64,000 nucleotides of DNA from Phylloscopus collybita. Taxonomy: Eukaryota; Chordata; Aves; Passeriformes; Phylloscopidae. The notes under the pieces were generated by a model that worked only from the letters and a program-made list of their open reading frames with translations, was not told the origin of the DNA and did not search any database. The stretch spans positions 22,423,501 to 22,487,500 of the forward strand of contig JAJNNQ010000003.1 of assembly GCA_027886175.1 (NCBI GenBank), given 5' to 3'. A program made the translations under genes and the position numbers. The first letter of the stretch is position 1. Each line of letters starts with the position of its first letter. Below are positions 54,301 through 62,719 of this stretch, one piece after another.

Positions 54301-57300
54301 TGACTGGGCTCTAAATTCAAAGATGAAAGCCAACAAAAAGCAACAAACCCCACCGCTCACGATGCTCCCCCAACAGCATTATGAATACTCACCAGCTGTG
54401 GTTGCTGAAGCAATGGTATTAGTTGCCAAAATAGGTGCCACAGTTGCTGCTGCCACTGGAGTACCGGTACTGAAAATGGTTTTCTATGAAAAGAAATTCT
54501 TGAAATTAGAAGACCACTACTGTTGCCACGGTTCGTGCCTGCCATGTTTTGGTTTTAGGAAATTCTGTTCCCAGGACAGAACTGGGAACACAAGGTCACA
54601 CTGTTTGTACACAAAGATGTTTGCCACACGCTTTCCCGTGGGAGGGACTTCGCGTGATGGTCTCTTCAGGTGACCAATGGTTCCAGGGGTCCCCACCTCT
54701 AAGGTGGGCACATTTGTAAAAGGTATAAAATAGGTTTGGAAAATAAACCTATTTTATACCTTTTACAAATGTAAAAAAAAAACCTGGGGGCTCCTTCTTA
54801 GGAGTCCAGCAGCCTTCTGGTGAGTCTGCGTCTCCTTTCATTGTGTCCCACAGCGACACACTACATTTACACTTCATACGGAATCATCCTGCACTGACCC
54901 TGCTCTTGTACAGAACATTAATCTCATACTAACTCTTCTCCAAAATTCAACCTGCAAGCTGTACACCGAAGAGATCTCAAGCAGCAGCAAGAGGGGTTTG
55001 CTGCTGCCTGCAGTTTACCTGGGCCATGGTGTGGAGCTGTGGTTTCTGCGTGCCGATGGCCGGGTGCGAGGGCAGCGTGATGCGCGTGGCCGTGTCCCGC
55101 GGCTGCGCCGGCCGCTGGATGCTGATGGCCGCAGAAGGGGCATGCTGCTGGATGGACAGCGTGGGCCGACTGCCGAGGAACAAAAGCAACCGTCAAGATA
55201 ACCACGTGGGGATTGAGTATGGGAGTATTCCAGCTGGTGCTGGCGTCCGCAGCTTGGGACCCAGAGAGCCACAGCCACCCCTAAAAGGTGCCTCGTTAAA
55301 GACAGCTTCTTGGGGGGTCAGGGCACTCCTCAGCTGGCAGAGAAGTGTCTCAGCAAGAGGGCAGAGCAGTGATTTTTCAGCCCAGTGATTTCAGCTCAGT
55401 GTTTTCAGCTCCTGCCCTTGCGAGTTTGCTCCCCTTTTTGCCGGCCGTGATGAGAGAGAGAGAGGGTCTCGTGTGGGATTTCCGCATGAGGGAACTTTAT
55501 TGCAAAAGTACCAGCGAAGGGCTCCACGGACGAGGTACCCTATAGACTAGGGGGGGACCCAGGGGTTTTTATGGGACACCAGGGTGGGAGGGAAAGGGTA
55601 CAAAGCCAATCGTTTATAACAGATCTACATAAGATCCTGAGGGGACTTGTGGGTCTTCAGAAAAGTCGCCGTGACAAGAGAGCTTGCTTGTTATCTTAGG
55701 GGTTCTGGGTGAAGTTGCGAAATTCTTTCTTAACTCCTCAGCATCTCACTCCAGGGTAAAGCAACCGGGGCTCTGCCCACCCCCACATGGGAGATACAAC
55801 ACAGGGAAGGCATCAGGCCTCAGTCTCCTCCCCAGTGACAGCAGCGCCGCTGTCATCGCATGGCAAAGCAACATAAGGAATTTGAGCTACACTGTTCTCT
55901 CCTGGTCTGCTCTAGGTGAGACACAGACTTTAAAGAATATAGGATTTTAGGGAAATTAAGATTTTTAGTTAGAAATAAGCGTTGTGGTTGTTAATTAAAA
56001 GTTAATTAAAAGCTTTGTAGTTAGCTAAGGAAGACTAGGCTTGAGTTAACTTTTTCCATATAACTGATTGCTTGTCAACTTTATGTTTGCTGAGCTGTGC
56101 TTGCAACAATAAATAGGGAACCTGATAAATAGGTTTAGGGACACAGGACAATTGCAGAGACTCCCAATGCTGAAACTTATTGAAAGTCACTGTACCTGAG
56201 GAAATGGGAGTCCTACCAACACCCATTTGTCACCATTTGCATTGAAAAGGTAGAAAGTTCAGGGCGATGAAGAGTCATTTTATTTCATCAATTTAAGCCC
56301 ACTCCTCTTGAATGAGACCACCGATTCATTTCAAAGGACAAACTATGCATGCTTAATTGCTTTTTTGCTAATTACCATACAAAGCAGGGAATGGGATGTA
56401 CCAGGGTTATGAATATGCATTTGTATTTTGGATATTCAACAGTGTTATAAATAAAATGGCTCTGTGATTTTCTGTAAGGCACGGTATGTTTTTGGGGACT
56501 ACCCCACATGCTGCCCAGCGCTGTAATAAACATACCCTTTGTTTACAGGTAGAGTTTTAGTAGCAAAAGTTATAAAACTTATAAGTTAGAAACTTTAAAC
56601 TGTTAGAGAGTTTTTTGTCCGTCTCAGTTGGGTATTGGTATTAGGTCGATATTCATGTTTATAATAAATCAGAGGTACCCAGTCAGGAGGGCAGTCTTAT
56701 CATAACCCTTATCAGTTCATAAAGGGAACTTCATTTCAGCATTCATGTATCACTTTTCACTGTGTCTTCCTAAAAAATATAGGCCAAATATCCACAAGTT
56801 CCTACAACACAAACTCTGCTTTCCAGGGAGCAGGACTTCAAAAGTGATTCATTAAGGTCTTTCCTTCTCATAACACTTGAGAGAGTTCATATTTGTACCC
56901 ATTTTTATTTGTATTTTGTTTCATATTTCTACCCATTGAGCTGCAGTTCATATTTGTACCCATTTTTATTCACAGAACTGCAAGGATTTGCACTGTGCAA
57001 GCATTACTATTTTTGTTCTATATCATCCCAGATGTAGAGGATTATCAGCTCTGGCTGATTAACATTTCCCCTTGCTGCAATTTCTGTCAAATCAGAGCAT
57101 TGTAGGTTTTACCTGAGGGTTGACTCTGTGGCATGTGCTGCTGTTGTGGTTATAACAGGGGACTGAGCTCTTGTGGCTGAGACAGTTGCCACCACTGCAG
57201 GAGGAATAGTGCTCGAAGTCGTCACAGGAGGACGAGACTATTTAAAAAAAAAAAAGTCAAACAGAGAACATTCAGAAAGGAAATTCTGCTGTTTAGAGGA

Positions 57301-60300
57301 CAACTAGGAATTACTTAGTTAAAACTGGCTTTCCTGCACCTCATCACTAAGTTTTGGCATTCTGAGACATTTCCAGTCTTTCTGAACTGATCTGCAAGCT
57401 CCTAAGCAGAACTGTCCTGGTTTTCAACACACATACAGCACAGGAACCAGTAACCAATAAAGTTAACAGGATGGGGTCTCTTGAAGGTCTTTAGGAAAAA
57501 CCTCAAAGGTCAGTTCCTTTCAGAATGAAAAGAAATTCCAATCCAAGTGCACACATTGTCAGAGGTGCACAGAAGTCAGAGGTGATTGGGTTCCTAACTG
57601 AAAGCACAGTGTGAAGATGTTTAACCCTCTCTCCTAAGGCTGAACACCAGAACTGCTATAAGGAGAGAAGATCTCCAATCTTCTCCTCATACAAAAGCCA
57701 AGATATACAGAGGCATATTATAGTGAGATCTCAAAAATTCTACATCAATTCACATACTGAACAACATTGTACTGGACTTTTCAGACTTTCAAACTCAAGC
57801 ATTAAAACTCTGAATGAAATCTTCTCAGTTTCTAAGCACTTTGGAGACAGATTAAAACCCACCAAGTCTACGAAGGAAATACAGGAAATAGACCTGGAAG
57901 AGATCTGACAGTAGCTTCAGCCCAGTGAACAGGCAATTAGAGGTTATACATTACAGATGGGTGCCAGGAAGCGTTTGGAGCTGGCGGTCAGTGATGTGCA
58001 GAGCTGCCTGCTGCTACCTGCCTGGATTGGCTGGTGAATGATGTGCTGAACTGCTGGCTGGGCTGCAGCTGCATTTGGCAACTGGGAGGCTGGTCTCAGG
58101 ACTGTGGTTACTTTAGAACTGGACATCACTGCAGCAGCTGCTGCACCTGGGGAAGAAACCAAGCATGTTAAAACTCTGTGCACCCAACAGCTCCATCGCA
58201 ACCACAGACAGACCCTGACATCAGCTGGTATCTCAGTTCTAATACATTTTATGTTAATGTCAGTTCATGTGATGTTGGTGTAAAAATAAGGCTTTCAACA
58301 AATATACATAAGGTTTACAAAAGCATGTGTGGAGGAGTAGCTAGCACTTTAAATTAATCCGCTTTAGAGGTATTTCTTATTCCCCTCTAACAGCCTTGTA
58401 TTGCAAATCCCATGTTTTCTTATTCCAAGCTATGGAAGTCTGTAGAAATAATTCATTTTGATTACTAGGCCAATGTGTAAATAAGTCATTTGATACCAGC
58501 AATGATCTCACTGCAACTGAGGGAGTTCAGAAGAAAAATACTCCCAAAAGAAGGAAACCAAAAGAACAAGGAAACATCACACAAAACAAAACAAAAAGCT
58601 ACACTTCCCCCCAGAAACCAAAACTCCACACCATTGCAATTGATTAATTTGTCTCCTGTCTGATGACTCCTGATCATAATAAATCACACTTATTTGCAGG
58701 CAAATAGCCTTGCAATCAGTTGATGGACTGAGCTGCATACATTCTGTACATGTCCTCCACTGAAATTACTACCTCAAAGTTAATACTCAAACCCACAGAA
58801 AAAGAGCAGGGGAAAAAAAAGAAAATGTGTAATGAGAGTCCAAATCTGTGGCAGCTGTCCCCTCAGAATCAGGTGAACAACCAGAATTCCAATAAAGAGG
58901 TTTACTACAGATAAACCTCCACAGTCCTTCCACCTGCTCTAGTTAAAGATTGTGTTTTTGCTCACATCAGCTTGTTTTTCTTGAGTGAGGAAATAACATT
59001 GAGCATAAAAGGAAATAAAACTGACAAATGGTACTTGGAGTTCAGATCAATTTAAAGCTGAACTGCAAACCTAACCCATAAGGCTTTCAAAGCAAAGCTG
59101 CAGTCAGAAACCTGACAGGCTGTACTGAGCACAATACATTAAGGGGCTGATCTCCTGTTTTACAAAGTTGTAGCATCCAAAATCCTGGGAAACAAGAGCC
59201 AGTAGTTATCACCAGCATTTAACTCATGGGTAAATGGAAATGCACACGATGTGATGTGTGAGCATACATAACAATGCATGAGTGGTCCTGTGACAGGGGA
59301 TACAAGAATGTGGCTCAGAACTGCCCAGTGCCCCTGCCACAGCTGAGCAATATTTGCTACCCAGAATGTACATGACATTTTGCAGGGCAGGTGAGTGAAA
59401 GTATTGATTGTTTTAACAGCAAAGAATTAGAATAACAGATGTGCTGGTATCTGCCAGCATTTAAACTACTGTCACATGGTCCTGCCCTAAATGGCTGAAG
59501 GCAACATAATTGTTAAAAGGCCAGCAGTCACTTACTGGTGCTAGCAGTTTTAACATCTGAGGAACTAGCTGTGAGGAGAGTTTCAGAGGTGTGGGCTAAA
59601 TGCACCAGCTGAGAGACTCTGAACAGAAGGCAGACACAGCATAGCTGGATCTTTACCTCGGGGCAGATGAGAAGCTCCAATGTGCAGTGGAGGCCCAGGA
59701 GCACTACTCCTGATGATGGACATCTGCACGTTGGTGGCCATGATATGATGCAGGTTACTGGGATGCCCCTGCAGAGTTCAAGAACAAAACAAATCAGCTG
59801 TGTTGACAAAAATGAGTAGCCACAGAATTACCATATCTCAGCCTCAGAGACAGAAAAGAGAATTTGGAGAAATCCTTGGTGTACCAAGGCTGCATGCATT
59901 AAAAGCTGAGTGGAGAAAGAGGCAGGTGCTTGTACAGGATAAAGTTACAGAGCTTGCTGACACTGGAAGATGTGAACACTTCTCTGTTTCACTGGTCTGT
60001 TTTGAGAGCTGGTACCTGGGTGACAGTCACCCAGCAGCCACCCTCAAACAACCACAGAGTTGGCCCTTCTAGCACTGGGGACATTAAGGCATAGTTTCAT
60101 ATCACTTCTCCAATAAAGTTTAGAGAGTGATGGAAATCTGGCAAATGCTGAAACAAATTCTATTTTTTTATAACTCCAGACTTCCTGGGGATATTAATAT
60201 AAGATAAATCCACTGAAATTGCTGCATATCCTTAGCCAGATTAACTCAAGTCCACCTAAAGGCACTTTACATCAAAACCCTGAGAGGTTTAGTAATAAGT

Positions 60301-62718
60301 GTTCTGACAAACTATTTTCAAGCCACCAGGACTGGCTCTGCAGTCAAATTAGGGGAGAAAAAATTTTCAAAGCATTATCTACACAGGCTCCCCCAAATTT
60401 AGTCACTTGTACTTCCATAAGAACACAGTGCAAACCCATGAACTGTTCACTGGTCTCCCCTGATCTCCTCCCAGGGAAGCTGAAGAACACAGCAACAATG
60501 AATCCCAGCAGTTTCTCTACAGTAGAAATTCTCCAAGTCACACTGACACAGCAGGAGCTTTGAAGGAAAGACCCAGCTTTTGGGTATGGCTCTGCCATCC
60601 CAGCCTGGCTGTGCTATCTCAGCTGGATGATTCCAACAAATCAGCAGCTTTGTAAAGAGGCAGTGACAACTGAGCCTGAAGTTTGATGGCCCAAGCAGAA
60701 CTAATCGAACAACCAGTAGCACCAAAGAGGGAAACCTGCTCTCTTAACCTCCCTCCTGCTGCAAAAGCCCACCTTAGCTGTACTTGTACTGATCTGACCA
60801 TGCAGTGAGATGGAAGAGAAGAGCCACCAAAAAAACCACACCTGTTGCCCACTGATGGTTGCCACAGGAATTGTTGGAGCCTGTGGAATGCTGCTTTCCA
60901 TGGTCACAGTCACTTGCCCAGGGACCTTTGTGGGAGCTGAGAGAGTGGAGGGTGGAGCAGGAGCAATGGGCCGGCTGGGCATGGTGGGCTTCAAGGGAGG
61001 CTACAAGAAATGGAGAGACAGAAATGTTGGCAACTTCAAATGAGAGCTCAGCGTTGAAACAGCGATCGTTGTGTGGGGTCAAAGCCTGAAGAGAAAGTCT
61101 ATGCAACTGTGGCTAAATATTTGGAGAGGAAGGATACTGAACACTGGGTTATCCCAAACAAAGAAAAGGCATATTTTGGTCCTGGAAGTATGCAGGTTCT
61201 AGCATAAGTCATAAGTGGAATCTGTTGGGGCTATGGGATTGCCCTACGGACACTGGATATTAACAGTTAATTTTATATCCTCCAGAGAAAATGGAAGACT
61301 TCAGAAACTGATTGAAATCACTGTTCTCCTCAAATACAAACAAAATACATCCCCCTCAAAAATAATACTGAAATACTAGCAAGTCCTCAGTGTGTCATCT
61401 GGAACAGCCAAACCCACAGGGCACTGCAGTTAGCAGAAGCATGCAAGGAAAGCTTTAGGAGCAAAAGCAGGTAAGCTTTGGGTGTCATTTACTTTTTCTC
61501 AACAACAATTCATACAGACTGTATTTTTTTTTTTCCCTGCTGAATCCTCTCATTACCTTCATAAGTCCATCTGAAAAAGAAAGTGGCACGGCTGGAGTCA
61601 GATGTGCTGGTGGTGCTGTCACTGTCACTGGGGCACCAGACTGGACAGGGTGGTGCTGTGTCAGCATCTGGACCTGTGGGTAGGGCCGAACCACCACGGG
61701 TTCCTGCTTCTCCTCCCGAGGCTGGATGGAGCCGCTGGGGCCCATGTGCTCTCTGGGAGCAACTTCTGACTCACGACTGGATTCGTCACTCACTAGTGAA
61801 AAAGAGAGAAAAAGGTAAGAATTGTTAAAAAGTTTGCTATAGTCGCCCACTAGGTCAGAGATGAGATGCCAGAAATATCTAAATTAAAGAAGTTCACTCT
61901 TATAATTAAACATGTGCCAGTGAGGAAAAAAGGAGGAACTCTGGCACTGCTTCTGTCTGTTCCCCTCAGAACTGATGGGCATGGGCAAAGTTGGGCAACC
62001 TGGGGTCAACTCTGAGAAATCCATCTAAACAGCTTCTTTAAACACAGACTAACTTTTCTCTCAAGTGAAAAATATTTAATAATTTAAGTAACTGCAATTA
62101 AGTCCCACATCGAACAGCATAAAAAACTCTGCATTTAATACAATATGCATCTGAATATCAAGCTGAAAAACAAGTATAAACCCCGCTGAAGATGAAGCTG
62201 CTCCCCCCAGTCAGTTCTGAAAACCTGTCACCGTGGCAGGGACAAGCAGGAGCTGGAATCACAGTTCCCACCCCATTTCCAGCAACATTAGATGCTCTCA
62301 TGTCTACTCGTCACTTCTGCTAAGAACAGAGAGCAACCGAGCTGAGCGGGACAGGCAACTGCGCACAAACCTCTGCAGCGAGGGCGCATCCCCGCCCTGC
62401 CGGCGCTGTCCAGAACCGGCAGCCGCCCGGACTCCCCCGGTGCTCTCCGCAGGCGGCACCGCGGCGGCTGCCAGCTCGCCGCCACGGCCCGCGGGTCCGC
62501 CTGGCTCCTCCCGCCCCAGGCGGAACGGGGTGATAGAAGGGGCGGGGACACCGGGATCGCTCCCCGCCCCCGGAGCCGACAGGCGCGGGGCCGGGATCGC
62601 GTTTACCTGTGGCGGCGGGGGCGATAATCCCGGCGGAGCCGCTGGTGGGGATGGGCGGCGGCGCTGGTCCCAGGGCGGCGGGAGGCGCGCCCGAACGGGG
62701 GAACTGCTGCGAGCTCAT
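42150..62718 (-). CDS. SAP130: SAP130, Sin3A-associated protein 130 (1059 aa, 20 coding exons)
   Basis: Complete coding gene, 3180 nt. Exons in transcript order: 62607-62718, 61557-61792, 60842-61000, 59657-59768, 58022-58146, 57113-57237, 55019-55169, 54393-54483, 54012-54116, 52838-52979, 52436-52557, 49652-49954, 48498-48675, 47176-47280, 46090-46451, 44510-44758, 44088-44213, 43294-43397, 42510-42623, 42150-42308. SAP130 is a subunit of the mSin3A-HDAC corepressor complex in the nucleus. Residues 1-800 are proline/threonine/alanine/glutamine-rich and probably disordered; the conserved C-terminal domain runs from about 860 to 1059. A basic cluster RKKPRK (844-849) could be a nuclear localisation signal, and IKEE around K796 fits the sumoylation pattern. 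Length agrees with the mammalian isoforms (about 1050-1080 aa). Intron 5 needs a GC donor; all others are GT-AG. Frame is intact. Confidence 0.97.
42510..42623 (-). CDS. SAP130: SAP130 coding exon 19
   Basis: Residues 970-1007, TNLEQDVYERLTALQEGLIP onward. Acceptor GTCTTTTAG|A, donor ATACAG|GTAGGT. Found by splice-site reading. Confidence 0.95.
43294..43397 (-). CDS. SAP130: SAP130 coding exon 18
   Basis: Residues 935-969, EEKKAMLQEIANQKGVSCRA to LLQL. Acceptor GATGACAG|A, donor AGCTG|GTAGGT. Confidence 0.96.
44088..44213 (-). CDS. SAP130: SAP130 coding exon 17
   Basis: Residues 893-934, EEGVRYVPVRPRPPITLLRH onward; start of the most conserved C-terminal region. Acceptor TTTTGTAG|A, donor CAAAG|GTCAGC. 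Confidence 0.96.
44510..44758 (-). CDS. SAP130: SAP130 coding exon 16
   Basis: Residues 810-892, with the basic cluster RKKPRKQQ and the acidic EEGDMMETNSTDDEKS. Acceptor is a tandem CAGCAG. Donor TATAG|GTAATG. Confidence 0.96.
46090..46451 (-). CDS. SAP130: SAP130 coding exon 15
   Basis: Residues 689-809, the longest exon. Alanine/proline-rich, then VPEIKIKEEMEPMDIMRPVS, which includes a sumoylation-type IKEE. Acceptor GCTACAG|T, donor ATCCG|GTAGGT. Confidence 0.96.
47176..47280 (-). CDS. SAP130: SAP130 coding exon 14 (likely cassette exon)
   Basis: Residues 654-688, AVRKSLIPPQPPEVASTRVE and on to SPRPAG. It is 105 nt (35 codons) and keeps phase 2 on both sides, so it can be skipped without changing frame; mammalian SAP130 isoforms differ by this segment. 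Acceptor TTTCAG|G, donor GCTGG|GTAAGA. Confidence 0.92.
48498..48675 (-). CDS. SAP130: SAP130 coding exon 13
   Basis: Residues 595-653 plus two bases, with SSPRPSILRKKPATD. Acceptor is a tandem CAGCAG (NAGNAG). Donor GATGG|GTGAGT. Confidence 0.95.
49652..49954 (-). CDS. SAP130: SAP130 coding exon 12 (internal repeats)
   Basis: Residues 494-594. Residues 535-585 or so are five tandem units of the GIQPAPISAQ type. Acceptor GCTCCCAG|T, donor CCTCAG|GTAAGA. Confidence 0.96.
49771..49830 (-). repeat. SAP130: Perfect 30-bp tandem repeat within SAP130 exon 12
   Basis: 49771-49800 and 49801-49830 are identical base for base. They encode two identical GIQPAPISAQ-type decapeptides within a five-unit array. 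Confidence 0.95.
50143..50300. repeat. Duplicated intronic block, copy A
   Basis: About 158 bp, from TTTCATTCC to ACTTGGCAT, about 95% identical to 52225-52379. It lies in SAP130 intron 11, 188 bp from the exon 12 acceptor. Confidence 0.95.
51305..51525 (+). mobile_element. Diverged CR1 LINE 3' fragment
   Basis: CR1-type 3' end (GGCACAGGCTGCTCAGGGA, then TTTGATGATCTTAAAGG). In SAP130 intron 11, between the two duplicated blocks and antisense to the gene. Diverged copy of a different subfamily from 20012-20313. Confidence 0.75.
52225..52379. repeat. Duplicated intronic block, copy B
   Basis: Partner of 50143-50300 in the same direct orientation. It sits 56 bp beyond the exon 11 donor. It differs by roughly 8 substitutions and a 3-base change in a T run. 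Confidence 0.95.
52436..52557 (-). CDS. SAP130: SAP130 coding exon 11
   Basis: Residues 453-493, QSVPVQFQYFLPTYPPSAYP onward. Acceptor CCTGTAG|G, donor TCCAG|GTAAGC. Confidence 0.96.
52838..52979 (-). CDS. SAP130: SAP130 coding exon 10
   Basis: Residues 406-452 plus two bases, KVVPQQITHTSPRIQSDY onward. Acceptor TTATGCAG|C, donor AACAG|GTGGGC. Confidence 0.95.
54012..54116 (-). CDS. SAP130: SAP130 coding exon 9
   Basis: Residues 371-405, SVSHTQAPTSTIVTMTMPSH onward. Acceptor CCTTCAG|G, donor AGTTG|GTGAGT. Confidence 0.95.
54393..54483 (-). CDS. SAP130: SAP130 coding exon 8
   Basis: Residues 341-370 plus one base, KTIFSTGTPVAAATVAPIL onward. Acceptor TTTTCATAG|A, donor AGCTG|GTGAGT. A solo LTR ends only 37 bp upstream of its acceptor. 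Confidence 0.95.
54521..54858 (+). mobile_element. Solo LTR (338 bp) with 6-bp target-site duplication
   Basis: The element starts TGTTGC and ends GCGACA, a near-perfect short inverted terminal pair with TG/CA ends. It is flanked by CACTAC at 54515-54520 and 54859-54864, a 6-bp target-site duplication as left by many beta-like (ERVK-class) endogenous retroviruses. Inside is a perfect inverted repeat (arms 54710-54737 and 54745-54772) with AATAAA at 54742-54747. It lies antisense to SAP130 in intron 7. No internal viral genes are present, so it is a recombined solo LTR. Confidence 0.8.
54710..54772. repeat. Perfect 28-bp inverted repeat, 7-nt loop
   Basis: Arms 54710-54737 and 54745-54772 are exact reverse complements; the loop is GGAAAAT. 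A poly(A) hexamer straddles loop and right arm, and TATAAAA (54724-54730) lies in the left arm. Part of the solo LTR. Confidence 0.95.
55019..55169 (-). CDS. SAP130: SAP130 coding exon 7
   Basis: Residues 290-340, with PSAAISIQRPAQPRD and ending LHTMAQ. Acceptor CTCGGCAG|T, donor GCCCAG|GTAAAC. Confidence 0.95.
55369..55412. repeat. Three 15-bp tandem units
   Basis: Three consecutive near-copies of AGTGATTTCAGCTC-like sequence in SAP130 intron 6, beside the LTR-like element. Confidence 0.7.
55400..55787 (-). mobile_element. LTR-like retroviral sequence, same orientation as SAP130
   Basis: Read on the minus strand it has LTR architecture: a TATA-like CATAAAA (around 55567-55573), AATAAA about 70 nt later (55496-55501), then a CT-rich U5-like stretch. 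A possible 5' end is TGTGGGG at 55787. TGGGAG flanks at 55220-55225 and 55788-55793 would define an element of 55226-55787, but that end reads TA rather than CA, so the left boundary is uncertain. Confidence 0.5.
55990..56640 (+). mobile_element. LTR retrotransposon-derived sequence
   Basis: Plus-oriented LTR-like block in SAP130 intron 6. It has TATAAATA (56447-56454) and, about 75 nt downstream, AATAAA (56525-56530), preceded by CTGCCCAGCGCTG, a combination I associate with songbird ERV LTRs. No convincing target duplication found, so both ends are approximate. Confidence 0.6.
56885..56970. repeat. Direct repeat of 25 bp
   Basis: GTTCATATTTGTACCC followed by ATTTTTATT occurs at 56885-56909 and exactly again at 56946-56970, with a third degenerate copy between. 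SAP130 intron 6. Confidence 0.85.
57113..57237 (-). CDS. SAP130: SAP130 coding exon 6
   Basis: Residues 249-289 plus two bases, SRPPVTTSSTIPPAVVATVS onward. Acceptor with a long T tract ending AAATAG|T, donor CTCAG|GTAAAA. Confidence 0.95.
58022..58146 (-). CDS. SAP130: SAP130 coding exon 5 (GC donor)
   Basis: Residues 207-248, ending QHIIHQPIQ. The frame joins the next exon (SRPPVTTSS) only if the exon ends CCAATCCAG and the intron begins GCAGGT. Using the GT four bases further on would shift the frame. Confidence 0.93.
59657..59768 (-). CDS. SAP130: SAP130 coding exon 4
   Basis: Residues 170-206 plus one base, GHPSNLHHIMATNVQMSIIR onward. Acceptor CTCTGCAG|G, donor CCCGAG|GTAAAG. Confidence 0.95.
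60842..61000 (-). CDS. SAP130: SAP130 coding exon 3
   Basis: Residues 117-169, PPLKPTMPSRPIAPAPPS to ISGQQ; 53 codons, same count as human. Acceptor TCTTGTAG|C, donor CAACAG|GTGTGG. Confidence 0.95.
61557..61792 (-). CDS. SAP130: SAP130 coding exon 2
   Basis: Residues 38-116, with REEKQEPVVVRPYPQVQML. Acceptor TTTTTCACTAG|TG, donor ATGAAG|GTAATG. Confidence 0.95.
62607..62718 (-). CDS. SAP130: SAP130 coding exon 1 (start)
   Basis: Residues 1-37 plus one base, starting MSSQQFPR. The ATG (62716-62718) has G at -3. It is preceded by CCGCAG|GTGAC, a possible 5' UTR acceptor at 62723/62724. Donor CACAG|GTAAAC. Confidence 0.93.
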
Positions 62719-62719
62719 G

